Shown here in pieces: positions 1 through 5,793 of a DNA stretch of 7,687 nt; positions within the stretch are counted from its first letter, which is position 1; every line of letters begins with the position of its first letter. The DNA lies in the NCBI GenBank assembly GCA_020829485.1, contig JAIVFU010000224.1:1-7687 (forward strand). The letters are read 5' to 3'. A program made the position numbers and the translations under genes. This DNA is from Nostoc sp. CHAB 5834. Lineage in GTDB: Bacteria > Cyanobacteriota > Cyanobacteriia > Cyanobacteriales > Nostocaceae. The notes under the pieces are model-generated. The model did no database searches and had not been told where the DNA came from. It saw only the letters and a program-made list of their open reading frames with translations.

Positions 1-30
1 CTGGCAATAGTTAAGTTTAGTAAATCTCAT
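1..30 (-). CDS. Transposase, first 10 codons only (runs off the window)
   Basis: The minus strand reads ATG at 30-28 followed by RFTKLNYCQ. The same start, MRFTKLNYCQYLLSSQINYT, occurs in the second copy at 6379. This opening is the one I recall for a large family of cyanobacterial DDE transposases (M-K/R-x-T-x-L-N-Y-C-Q-x-L-L-S-S-Q), often filed as IS701-like. Only ten residues are visible here, so whether this copy is intact cannot be said. The family assignment rests mainly on the longer fragment in the other copy. Confidence 0.65.
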   Translation of the reverse strand, partial: MRFTKLNYCQ

Positions 31-192
31 AAACTACAGAATTTATTTTATCCGTCCTCAACTAATTTTCTCATGATTTTAAGAATACTTAACACAGCCG
101 ATTACTGTTACTAATTTCATCAATTCCCTTTGGCTATACCACTCTTATATAGTACATAAATGCGATCGCGCTGTGCCAGTTGCGTAAGTCCT
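1..192 (-). mobile_element. Promoter-side end of an insertion sequence (partial, continues off the left edge)
   Basis: This stretch aligns by eye with 6351-6552 in the same orientation. Shared blocks are TGGCA(A/G)TA then TTAAG(T/C)TTAGTAAATCTCAT at the left, TTTTCTCATGA near 66-76, and GCCAGTTGCGTAAGTCCT at 175-192. Similarity stops at 192/6552, so that point is taken as the element boundary. Read on the minus strand, the outer end starts AGGACTTACGCAACTGGC, then about 160 bases lead to a transposase start codon at 30. The middle of the two copies has diverged considerably, so this is an old duplication of the element. The target-site duplication cannot be judged because the other end is outside the window. 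Confidence 0.75.
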
Positions 193-387
193 GATAGTGT
201 TCCATTTCTTGTAGTTTACCGACCCCTTCTCCTGCAAAGACGCACTCGCGTTCAGGATAGGGAATAGGAAACAGGCAACAGTAGGATTAAAGCTCAAAGA
301 TAAAATTCCCCATTCCCTTATAGCCCTAAACTGAAAAGAAGAGCGCTCGCATTTCAGAGCCAGGAACCTATAGAAAAAGTGTAGAAA
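193..387. other. Intergenic stretch between the IS end and the 3' end of the recombinase
   Basis: No convincing reading frame was seen. The stretch holds GGGAAT at 260-265, answered by ATTCCC at 305-310 and again at 312-317, a common pattern in Nostoc intergenic repeats. It also holds a foldable palindromic block at 331-357, listed separately. Confidence 0.5.
331..357 (-). terminator. Imperfect palindrome downstream of the recombinase, possible terminator
   Basis: CTGAAA (331-336) pairs with TTTCAG (352-357), and the eight-base palindrome GAGCGCTC (341-348) sits near the centre. The block lies about 30 bases beyond the recombinase stop codon (minus strand). There is no clear T-run after it, so termination is only a guess; it may instead be a repeat remnant. 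Confidence 0.25.
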
Positions 388-1371
388 CTACATCAATAGA
401 GGAGATTTCTTCCTCTGTCCTGGAATAGTCAACTTTTGGACAGCACGGCGTTTAGTTTCTTCACCGCGACGGTCATATCTGGCAGTCTGGTCACTGTGAG
501 TGTGTCCAGCTAACCTTTGAACTGTAGAAATATCTTCACCAGCATCGAGCAGATCAGAGATGAAAGTTCTACGGAAATCGTGAGCGGAGAAATTAGTTAC
601 TCCCGCCTCTAAACCACGTTTTTGCAAGATGAACAGCACTGCTTGAGAGGTAAGCCGTCGTCGTACTATCCTTGAGCCTCTGTTGACATGACACAGCAAG
701 GGGCCTGCCTCGTTGCCTCGAAGCGATAACCAGTCCAAAACGACAGTTAAACCACTTTCGGGTAAGTACACAGTCCGGTCTTTACCACCTTTGCCACCGC
801 GCACCTCTATTGCCCCAGTATTCTCTTCAAGGTTACTCAGGTCTAAATTCACCACTTCAGAGCGGCGGACTCCAGAACCTCGAAGTATTGCAAATATTGC
901 AGCATCTCTGTAACCAGTGGGGGTAGGGTCATCAAAGCAAGTTTGCATCAATTGGGCGATTTCTTCTGCCGTGAGAACACGTCCCCGCAATTCCTTGGTG
1001 ACTTTAACGTTGGGAATATCTACAGCACGAGCAAAATCAACAGCATCCATTATCTCTAACCGCAAGGCTTCTTTTAAAACTCGCCGCAAAGCACACAGCA
1101 CTTTATTGACATAAGCTGGTGCATATTTTTCGCTCAACACAGAGCGGACTGCTGCCGTATGTTTGTAGCGCAGTGCTGCCCAGTTCAGGGTCATCGCATC
1201 ACAACTCGAGTTGGTTAACAATCGCGCGATCGCATTTAAAGCTTGGCGCATAGCTGGGCGGGAACCAGGGGAAAGGGTCGCCAAGTAGACCGCAGCGGGA
1301 TGTTCGACTAGTGGGATGGGAGAAGCTAGAGCGAGAGGAGAGGGTGTGCTGTTTTCAATGGTTTGAGGCAT
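388..1371 (-). CDS. Tyrosine recombinase/integrase (XerC/D-like phage integrase family)
   Basis: This is a 327-residue site-specific recombinase that would cut and rejoin DNA through a covalent 3'-phosphotyrosine, working as a dimer or tetramer on paired core sites. About residues 25-125 form the SAM-like core-binding domain, and about 130-315 the catalytic domain. The full active-site set is visible: Arg169 (in GSGVRRSE), Lys194 (in GGKGGKD), His264 and Arg267 (AHDFR), His290 (RLAGH) and Tyr299 (ARYDRR). Length and motif spacing match XerC/XerD-type enzymes, so the gene looks intact and probably active. Unlike housekeeping Xer proteins it has a Pro/Ser-rich N-terminal lead of about 25 residues. 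ATG at 1371 is the chosen start; a 13-bp inverted repeat begins at the very next base. The likely role is plasmid resolution, or integration of the element carrying the neighbouring replication gene. The target site is not known. Confidence 0.93.
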   Translation of the reverse strand: MPQTIENSTPSPLALASPIPLVEHPAAVYLATLSPGSRPAMRQALNAIARLLTNSSCDAMTLNWAALRYKHTAAVRSVLSEKYAPAYVNKVLCALRRVLKEALRLEIMDAVDFARAVDIPNVKVTKELRGRVLTAEEIAQLMQTCFDDPTPTGYRDAAIFAILRGSGVRRSEVVNLDLSNLEENTGAIEVRGGKGGKDRTVYLPESGLTVVLDWLSLRGNEAGPLLCHVNRGSRIVRRRLTSQAVLFILQKRGLEAGVTNFSAHDFRRTFISDLLDAGEDISTVQRLAGHTHSDQTARYDRRGEETKRRAVQKLTIPGQRKKSPLLM

Positions 1372-1418
1372 TTACTTATCAGAACTGTCTTTCTTATAAG
1401 CAAGATTCTGATAAGTAA
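1372..1418 (-). promoter_or_regulatory. 13-bp perfect inverted repeat abutting the recombinase start (operator or recombination core site)
   Basis: TTACTTATCAGAA (1372-1384) and TTCTGATAAGTAA (1406-1418) are perfect inverted arms separated by 21 bases. The palindrome CTTATAAG (1393-1400) sits almost at the centre. On the minus strand this centre gives TATAAG, a fair -10 box about 25 bases before the ATG, so the arms would flank the promoter core. Two readings fit: an operator through which the recombinase or a regulator controls expression, or binding arms of a recombinase site. The 21-base spacer is longer than the 6-8 bases usual between core arms, which favours an operator. The 11-mer TTCTGATAAGT also occurs at 3561-3571. 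Confidence 0.55.
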
Positions 1419-1455
1419 TTGTCTCATAATTGCGCGCTAAGGCGATCGCTCTTTC

Positions 1456-2139
1456 TTATCCCTCCATCGGCAATACCTCTTCACTTAGCAAGCTGTAAAA
1501 TTCAGGAACTTGAGATTCCACAAGTCGCAGTTCATTTGCCGCGATCGCTTCAAGTTCCAGTACCGTCTCCCAGCGCAAATCCTCAACCCATCGCTGTATG
1601 ATGCCTTTAATTGCCTCAACTCCACGAGAAATACCAGAGCGAAGTATTTCTACGCAGTGGAGTAGCGTAATGCGATCGGTCGGAGGCGACTCAAATTCGG
1701 TAGTATCCTCCCCTTGGCAATGGGAGTTCCCTATAGCATCAAGGGGGGGGATGGATACGGGTTGCTGATTCGAGTTTGCACTATACACAGCAGGGGTTTG
1801 GGGAGCATAATAGGTTCGATTTTCTTTTTGATTACGCTTCGTTTCACGATGAGCAATTACATGCATTGCAAATTCCAATTGCTCTTTAGATAAAGAGAAA
1901 AGTTTCACCTGTTGACCCCGCTTACCCTGCTTACGGAAAGTCAACTTTAACCCCAACTGCTTGACTAAAGTTCCTAGCAACCAAATAGGTTTACAGTCTA
2001 GGGGAATAGTAAACCCAAGAATTGCTTTGACGTGAGCAGCACAATGTATAGCGATCTCCCTCATCTTGAGTAAGGTGGAATCCGAGGCGGTAACTTCATC
2101 ACCCCTCACTAAAGAAGTGAGAATCTGATGCAGCCCCAA
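1456..2139 (-). pseudogene. C-terminal part of a broken CyRepA1-type plasmid replication protein
   Basis: This 227-codon frame reads like the direct continuation of the helicase-like frame at 2109-3674. That frame ends its sensible sequence at ...NYSARWL near 2150, and this one picks up at ...RFNLGLHQILTSL in the -1 frame. Its nominal start is a TTG at 2139 with no obvious ribosome site, so independent translation is unlikely. Visible features are an alpha-helical, basic stretch (KAILGFTIP...LTFRKQGKRGQQVKLFSLS, about residues 38-86), a low-complexity polar linker (about 95-150, containing eight consecutive C residues at DNA level), and a helical C-terminus ending SEEVLPMEG. No enzymatic motif is evident; a DNA-binding or structural tail of the replication protein is my inference. 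One single-base deletion near 2145-2153 would explain the split. No convincing slippery site was seen there, so programmed frameshifting is not favoured. Confidence 0.6.
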
Positions 2140-3362
2140 GTTAAATCTAGCCAGCGTGCCGAGTAATTACCCCAGTCGATGCACAAAGGTAGATTGTCCC
2201 GCTCGGTGCGGTCTTTTTGGGTGACAATTGTTGGTGGCGTAGGATAACTTCGCCCAGTTTTGGGGTCAACAATTGATTCTTCGGGCTTTGCTAAAATTGC
2301 CTCAAGTCCGGCGATCGCTCTTATTAAGCGACCACCTTTATCCATTTCTACGAGTGATTCGGTCACTTCGATGCCATAAGAGTCAGAAATGCGAAACTTT
2401 TCACATTCAAAAATTTCGCTAGGGTCAAGGTAATCTTTGCTCTGACGGGCGCGGTACTCACTCAAAGTAATATTGTTCGCCTTGGCAACATGAGAATTGT
2501 GGGCACTGTCCAAGGCTTCTGCTGCTGCTTTTAAACTTTCTCTTGCTTGAGGATCTGAATCATTTCCCACACATATAAAGGTATTGCCCATTTCGGTGAG
2601 GAGCGATCGCAAATCATCGCGGAGATTATTCAGAGAATAGTTACGGTTAGCCTGGATTTGACAATAAGCCTCTAGCGCCCAATCTTTTTCAGCTCCCCGC
2701 TTACCCGAATCTCTGTGAATCCGAATCAGGAAAGCCGTCATTTCGTTCGATTGCAGGAGTCGTTCTTTAATCTTGGTAGCATTGGTATCTTTGTAACCAA
2801 AGGGAGGGCGCGGGGCCACCCAAACGTGAAACGGAACTTTTGGGCGATAACGGTAAAGTTGTTGGGCGCACTCGGTAGCAGTTTGGGAAACGCCGTGAAA
2901 CACACCAAACACGGCATCAAAATGATACTCTGAAATATCGACACCAGTTCCCAGACTGGGAGAGGTGAACAAGGCATCGAAGTTTTTGACGGCGTTGGTG
3001 ATATCTTTGATGAAAGCGACATTTTCATCACTGCCAGAATTGTCTGAATGAACCGACCAGTGGCAAGCCTCATCAATAAATATGCAGCCGTAGGTGAGAG
3101 ACTGAGTATTCAGCTTATGCAAGCTGTCAATAGTAATACTAAGGGCTTGGGCTTGGGCTAAACCTGTGTAACCCAAGTCGGAGTACATCGCCGTCTGCAA
3201 GCGTTGGGCAAGATTTTTCAACAAGTTAACGCGATGTCCATTGTTGAGAAATCTGGCATCAGGATTTTGGTCACGCCACCAGCGCATAAGTTCAGTTTTC
3301 CCCGTGCCCATATCGCTCCACAGTACAACCAGTCCTTTTTCTGGAAAACGGAAGGATTTTTT

Positions 3363-3494
3363 GGGGGCAGAGGGAAAAGAGGCAGGGGAGCAGGGGGGCA
3401 GAGGGGCAGAGGGGAAAGAATTTATACAAAAATTCTCCTCTGCTCCACTACACAAGTGCTCCTCTACTCCCCTACACAAGTGCTCCCCTGCTCC
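3363..3494. repeat. G-rich microsatellite plus 24-bp tandem repeats inside the replication gene
   Basis: Positions 3363-3419 are a purine-rich GGGGCAGAGG-type microsatellite. At 3435-3458 and 3459-3482 lie two 24-base units of the form CTCCTCTRCTCCMCTACACAAGTG, followed by a half unit at 3483-3494. Because 24 is a multiple of three, the reading frame stays open and encodes an eight-residue repeat (HLCxGxEE). Such repeats are typical of Nostoc intergenic DNA and are out of place within a helicase gene. Confidence 0.8.
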
Positions 3495-3579
3495 TTTAAT
3501 ACAGGGAGTGAACAATTTTTCTTGTGAAATATCATAAAGAGCCGGGACAGATGAACATTTTTCTGATAAGTCAAGAATA

Positions 3580-3610
3580 GGGTGTTGGGGGTAGGGTGTA
3601 GGGTGTAGGG
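3580..3610. repeat. Heptanucleotide tandem repeat (GGGTGTA-type)
   Basis: Four consecutive seven-base units, GGGTGTT, GGGGGTA, GGGTGTA and GGGTGTA, are followed by GGG. This is a classic cyanobacterial short tandemly repeated repetitive (STRR) array. On the minus strand it translates as PTPYPQHP-like sequence in the helicase frame. Confidence 0.85.
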
Positions 3611-3658
3611 AAGACAACATTGGTCGGGGCTTGGAACCCCCACCAATACAATCGTCTT
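3611..3658. repeat. Palindromic hairpin element at the Toprim/helicase break point
   Basis: ATTGGT (3619-3624) pairs with ACCAAT (3642-3647). Inside it GGGG (3626-3629) pairs with CCCC (3637-3640) around the loop CTTGGAA. Outer arms AAGAC (3611-3615) and GTCTT (3654-3658) also pair. It sits about 12 bases beyond the last sensible Toprim codon (LFD, 3670-3672), so it probably marks where the element inserted. It resembles the GGGTTTAAGACCC motif at 5864-5876. Confidence 0.65.
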
Positions 3659-4008
3659 GAGAAGACAGGGTCAAAAAGAATTATGAACTTGCGTCCCGCC
3701 TGAGCCATCGGTACTAAGTCAGGATGCAACCGTTCATCGAAATCTTGTTTGCCCACGCGCCCGTTCCAAATTCCCGGCAGCGCGATCGCTACAAACCCCA
3801 GACTCAGCAAGCAAGCGGCTTTCTTCTCCCCCTCGCATAAGATAATCGGAATCTCTGGATGCTGTTTTACCCACTCCCAGAAAGTGATTTGTATATCTTT
3901 GTGCTGCAATTCGATTTTCTTCTGTATTTGCTGTGCAAACCATGACCAAAATATCAGTGGATTGAGTAAGTCTTGTAAACACAATGCTAAAAGGGAAATT
4001 AACTGCAC

Positions 4009-4246
4009 GAATTGCGAATTGCACAAGTGGGCAACAGGAGTCAAGCCTACTTGTAAAAGTTTTGTATTTTGACTTTGACTTTTGACAAATGAATTTTGAC
4101 CAATTATTCCTTGATGGTACAAGCCCCCGGATTTATCCGTGGGCATTAATTGCGTTAGCGTAGCGGGGCGTAGCCCATTGCGAAAAGCAGCGAATTGCGA
4201 ATTGTGCTGACTGATCCGTTGGCGCAGCCTCCCCAAGAGTTGGGGT
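4009..4246. repeat. Cluster of short repeats and hairpins replacing the N-terminus of the replication gene
   Basis: GAATTGCGAATTGCAC (4009-4024) is echoed by GAATTGCGAATTGTGC (4192-4207). TTTTGAC/TTTTGAA heptad-like units lie at 4067-4111. GGGC-GTA-GCCC (4166-4176) sits inside a GCGTAGCGGGGCGTAGCCC motif common in Nostoc genomes. CCCCAA-GAG-TTGGGG (4231-4245) is a perfect hairpin just past the stop codon of the gene at 4253. The stretch is open in one minus frame but reads as repeat sequence rather than protein. Confidence 0.7.
4123..4144. repeat. GCCC-type hairpin, possible IS200/IS605-end remnant
   Basis: G4123-T4132 pairs with A4135-C4144 around a two-base TT loop, with one C/T mismatch (4127/4140). 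On the minus strand it reads GCCCACGGATAAATCCGGGGGC. Hairpins of this kind are seen at ends of IS200/IS605-type elements in cyanobacteria; that link is inference from recall, and no tnpA or tnpB sequence is present here. Confidence 0.45.
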
Positions 4247-4252
4247 TGACCT

Positions 4253-4678
4253 TTAATATGCAGCTTTTTCCCACGTTTTGCAAAAAGCATTCGCTTTCTC
4301 AACAGGTGCTGCTACAGAATCACCCTCCTGGTTAGAATATGAAAATTGGTGTGGGCCGTGTGGTTTAAAGGTTTGTGGTGTCTGCGGTTCAATCAAATCA
4401 TCTAAATCTAGGTGCATTGTTGTCCGCACTAGACCAGCAAAGAGATCGGTGCTAACAATTGGCCCCAAAAGACTATTGCGATCGCGGGTATCTTGCAACA
4501 GCACTTCGGCACGAGACTTAAGAATATCTGCAATTTGACTGAAGGCAAGCGCTGCGGTTGATAACTGTGCCTCCAAGGGTAATTTTTCTAGCTCGGCATC
4601 TAAACATTCCCACATCGGTACAAGTGAAGATGTGGGTGGAGATTCGGACAACTCATCTAATACATCCCAGATTCTCAT
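4253..4678 (-). CDS. Conserved-looking hypothetical protein upstream of the replication gene
   Basis: I do not recognise this family. The 141-residue product (from ATG at 4678) is acidic and mostly helical: MRIWDVLDELSESPP at the start, a long amphipathic helical region about residues 25-65 (ECLDAELEKLP...FSQIADILKSRAEVLLQD), then an acidic segment with HLDLDDLIEPQTPQ and a polar tail ending KTWEKAAY. No signal peptide, membrane segment or metal motif is visible. The frame can be extended to a TTG at 4696, but those six codons come from the TTTTGAA heptad array, so ATG 4678 is preferred. The ribosome site is weak. It shares orientation with, and lies directly upstream of, the replication gene remnant, and so may be a plasmid maintenance or copy-control partner; that is inference from position only. 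Unlike its neighbours it shows no lesion, though its last residues lie close to the repeat cluster and could be altered. Confidence 0.6.
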   Translation of the reverse strand: MRIWDVLDELSESPPTSSLVPMWECLDAELEKLPLEAQLSTAALAFSQIADILKSRAEVLLQDTRDRNSLLGPIVSTDLFAGLVRTTMHLDLDDLIEPQTPQTFKPHGPHQFSYSNQEGDSVAAPVEKANAFCKTWEKAAY

Positions 4679-4684
4679 CTTAAA

Positions 4685-4712
4685 TTCAAAATTCAAAATT
4701 CAAAATTCAAAA
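4685..4712. repeat. Heptanucleotide tandem repeat, four exact TTCAAAA units
   Basis: Four perfect TTCAAAA units in a row (TTTTGAA on the minus strand) lie between the interrupted CxxC gene and the start of the hypothetical gene at 4678. This is one of the standard heptad STRR sequences of heterocystous cyanobacteria. It supplies spurious upstream start codons to the gene that follows. Confidence 0.9.
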
Positions 4713-5093
4713 TTATTTGGACTCATTTTGTTTAGTTTTCACTACTATGGCTGCAATGATTTTGATAATTTCTTCATTTTCTGTAACAAGAGGCAACAAT
4801 TAGCGACAAATAGGCTGTTGTCCCAGCCAGAGTTCTGCCGACATAGCGTGTAATGGTTTATCCCCTGCTTCCTTATATAGATATAGCACTGCAAAATATG
4901 TTGCTGGTGGTTCGACTGCGATTGCATCAATTTCTGCTGAATTATTCTGGGAGCGGTGGCGATAGAATGAGCGGCGATTGTGGCAGACTTTTGGATTCCA
5001 ACACCCATCCCCCGCTGTTCCATGTAAAACTTTAGCTTTTGCTGTTGGTAGCTTGGAACATAGCTGACACTTGGGATCTAACGGCTTGGGCAT
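4713..5093 (-). pseudogene. Small CxxC zinc-finger-like protein interrupted by an in-frame TAA
   Basis: From ATG at 5093 the frame runs 97 codons to TAA at 4800-4802: MPKPLDPKCQLCSKLP, then GDGCWNPKVCHNRRSFYRH, then a region ending PPATYFAVLYLYKEAGDK...LGQQPICR. Cysteines at 9, 12, 31 and 37 (CxxC-x18-C-x5-C) suggest a small zinc-binding or redox module. I recall similar proteins in Nostoc genomes without a known function. In the same frame after the stop, 28 further codons read like protein (LLPLVTENEEIIKIIAAIVV, ending NESK) up to TAA at 4713-4715, so the stop looks like a nonsense lesion or the scar of a small deletion. A GAGGAAG ribosome site lies 10-20 bases upstream, and the previous stop is only three bases before the ATG, suggesting translational coupling to the upstream reading frame. 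The 97-residue form may still be made. Confidence 0.5.
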
Positions 5094-5096
5094 AAT

Positions 5097-5486
5097 CTAC
5101 TCTGCTTCCTCTTCACCAATCGCGCGATAGTAAGCAAATGCCTCAATCTTTGATTTTTGTGAAATGCCGCAAGGTACTGCCTTTATTTTTTCTGGATCGA
5201 GGCTTTTAAGATTCTGCTCCAAGACCTGAAATATTTGAGGAACTGGCTCAAAAGCATATATGTTTACATTTTTATTACACAATTTATATACCCATAAGGA
5301 GAACATACCAATATTAGCTCCTATATCAAACACTGTATCGCCTTCATTTAGTTCAACTTCATGTCGAAAATACTCTTGTACTTGCTCGTACATTAAAAAT
5401 ATTTCTTCATTTTTTTGCAGGCAAAAAATCTCATTGCTGTTAGGAAGCGTTACCTTTGATAAGTTAACTTTTTGGTTGAATGACAT
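5097..5486 (-). CDS. FkbM-family methyltransferase, C-terminally truncated
   Basis: This is the N-terminal part of a SAM-dependent O-methyltransferase of the FkbM type, a family that methylates hydroxyls on polyketides, glycans and related products. SAM-binding motif I is DTVFDIGANIGMFSLWV (residues 50-66), and the acidic loop after strand 2 is YAFEPVP (77-83). The sequence then stays family-like to SKIEAFAYY (112-120), where it switches to RAIGEEEAE and stops. Family members are usually about 230-290 residues, so roughly half the protein, with the substrate and later fold elements, is missing. The nine-residue tail probably belongs to whatever once preceded the CxxC gene, since the stop is three bases from that gene's ATG. 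The start is ATG at 5486; no strong ribosome site is seen. It is almost certainly inactive. Family call is secure, substrate unknown. Confidence 0.82.
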   Translation of the reverse strand: MSFNQKVNLSKVTLPNSNEIFCLQKNEEIFLMYEQVQEYFRHEVELNEGDTVFDIGANIGMFSLWVYKLCNKNVNIYAFEPVPQIFQVLEQNLKSLDPEKIKAVPCGISQKSKIEAFAYYRAIGEEEAE

Positions 5487-5789
5487 AACTTTTAGTTCTA
5501 AATTAAAAATACTTAAAATTTGCTCACTACACTACATAGTATGCTCAGAACCCAGAGAATTGATGAGCGTTGCGGCGTGGTGCTGGAGTTTAAGGATACT
5601 TACCGTCAAGAGTTTGGTCAAGCCGCTTCGCTCCAATTAAAAATTCAAAAAAGGTCAATGAGTGATAGGATGTCGAACATGGCCGAATTGTAGTTTTTGA
5701 GTTGTCGTTTGGTAAGATAACAACTCTACTACAAAGCGCCCTCTCTCTTCATACTCTTGTTTTGGCGAAGGTATTGTAACATTTATCGA
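5487..5789. other. Gene-poor stretch upstream of the methyltransferase fragment
   Basis: No recognised gene. A 50-codon plus-strand frame (5541-5693, starting MLRTQRIDERCGVV and containing EFKDTYRQEFGQAASL) looks faintly protein-like in its first half, but matches nothing I know and ends in AT-rich repeat-like DNA. A hairpin GAGTTGT (5699-5705) / ACAACTC (5720-5726) with a 14-base loop follows. A piece of a lost gene is possible. Confidence 0.35.
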
Positions 5790-5793
5790 GGAA

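Larger units (their letters stand above)
2109..3674 (-). pseudogene. Helicase-like middle part of a broken CyRepA1-type plasmid replication protein
   Basis: The 521-codon frame contains a helicase core. Walker A is MGTGKTE (residues 122-128), a DEAD/DEAH-like Walker B is IFIDEAC (198-204), the later motif SPSLGTGVDI spans 239-248, and there is an Arg-finger-like QQLYRYRP (271-278). In cyanobacterial CyRepA1 proteins this domain follows a Toprim-like DUF3854 domain and is thought to unwind the plasmid origin. Two lesions are visible. Residues about 8-108 are not protein-like; they translate Nostoc repeats (PTPYPQHP, and the octad HLCRGVEE/HLCSGAEE) replacing the linker. Second, DEAC (Walker B) runs into HWSVHSDNSG after only a few residues, although more than a hundred residues normally separate Walker B from the SPSxGTGV block, so an in-frame deletion near 3055-3065 is inferred. 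The nominal TTG start at 3674 lies inside the repeat and is not credible. Downstream it frameshifts into 1456-2139. Confidence 0.7.
3571..4302 (-). pseudogene. Toprim-like (DUF3854) N-terminal remnant of a CyRepA1-type plasmid replication protein
   Basis: Of the 243 open codons, only about residues 115-211 (roughly 3960-3670) look like protein. That stretch reads FWEWVKQHPEIPIILCEGEKK, then CLLSLGFVAIALPGIWNG and GRKFIILFD. It matches the DUF3854/Toprim-like domain of cyanobacterial plasmid replication proteins, in which the acidic residue of LCEGEK and the DxD after IILF bind metal for primase-like chemistry. Here the protein breaks right after the first Asp of the DxD (residue 211), so the catalytic pair is incomplete. 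Residues 1-100 translate repeats (for example TDKSGGLYHQ and HNSQF/CNSQF from GAATTGC units), so the natural N-terminus is gone. The nominal start at 4302 is a TTG inside the upstream gene and is not credible. The remnant belongs to the same ancestral gene as the two segments downstream. Confidence 0.68.

Noticed and set aside
2137..2155. Programmed -1 frameshift in the replication gene
   Set aside because: The junction lacks a proper X-XXY-YYZ slippery heptamer and the gene has several other lesions, so an indel is the simpler reading.
2738..3076. Minus-strand 112-codon frame within the helicase region
   Set aside because: It lies in another frame of the Walker B to SPSLGTGV region, whose true frame carries recognisable helicase motifs.
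3435..3494. CRISPR-like repeat array
   Set aside because: The 24-base units are directly adjacent with no spacers, so this is a simple tandem repeat.
3204..3537. Two overlapping plus-strand frames through the G-rich repeats
   Set aside because: They are translations of microsatellite and tandem repeat DNA and of the antisense of the Walker A region.
5541..5693. Plus-strand 50-codon frame starting MLRTQRIDERCGVV
   Set aside because: Partly protein-like, but no family recognised, no ribosome site, and its end is AT-rich repeat-like DNA. It is mentioned only in the intergenic entry.
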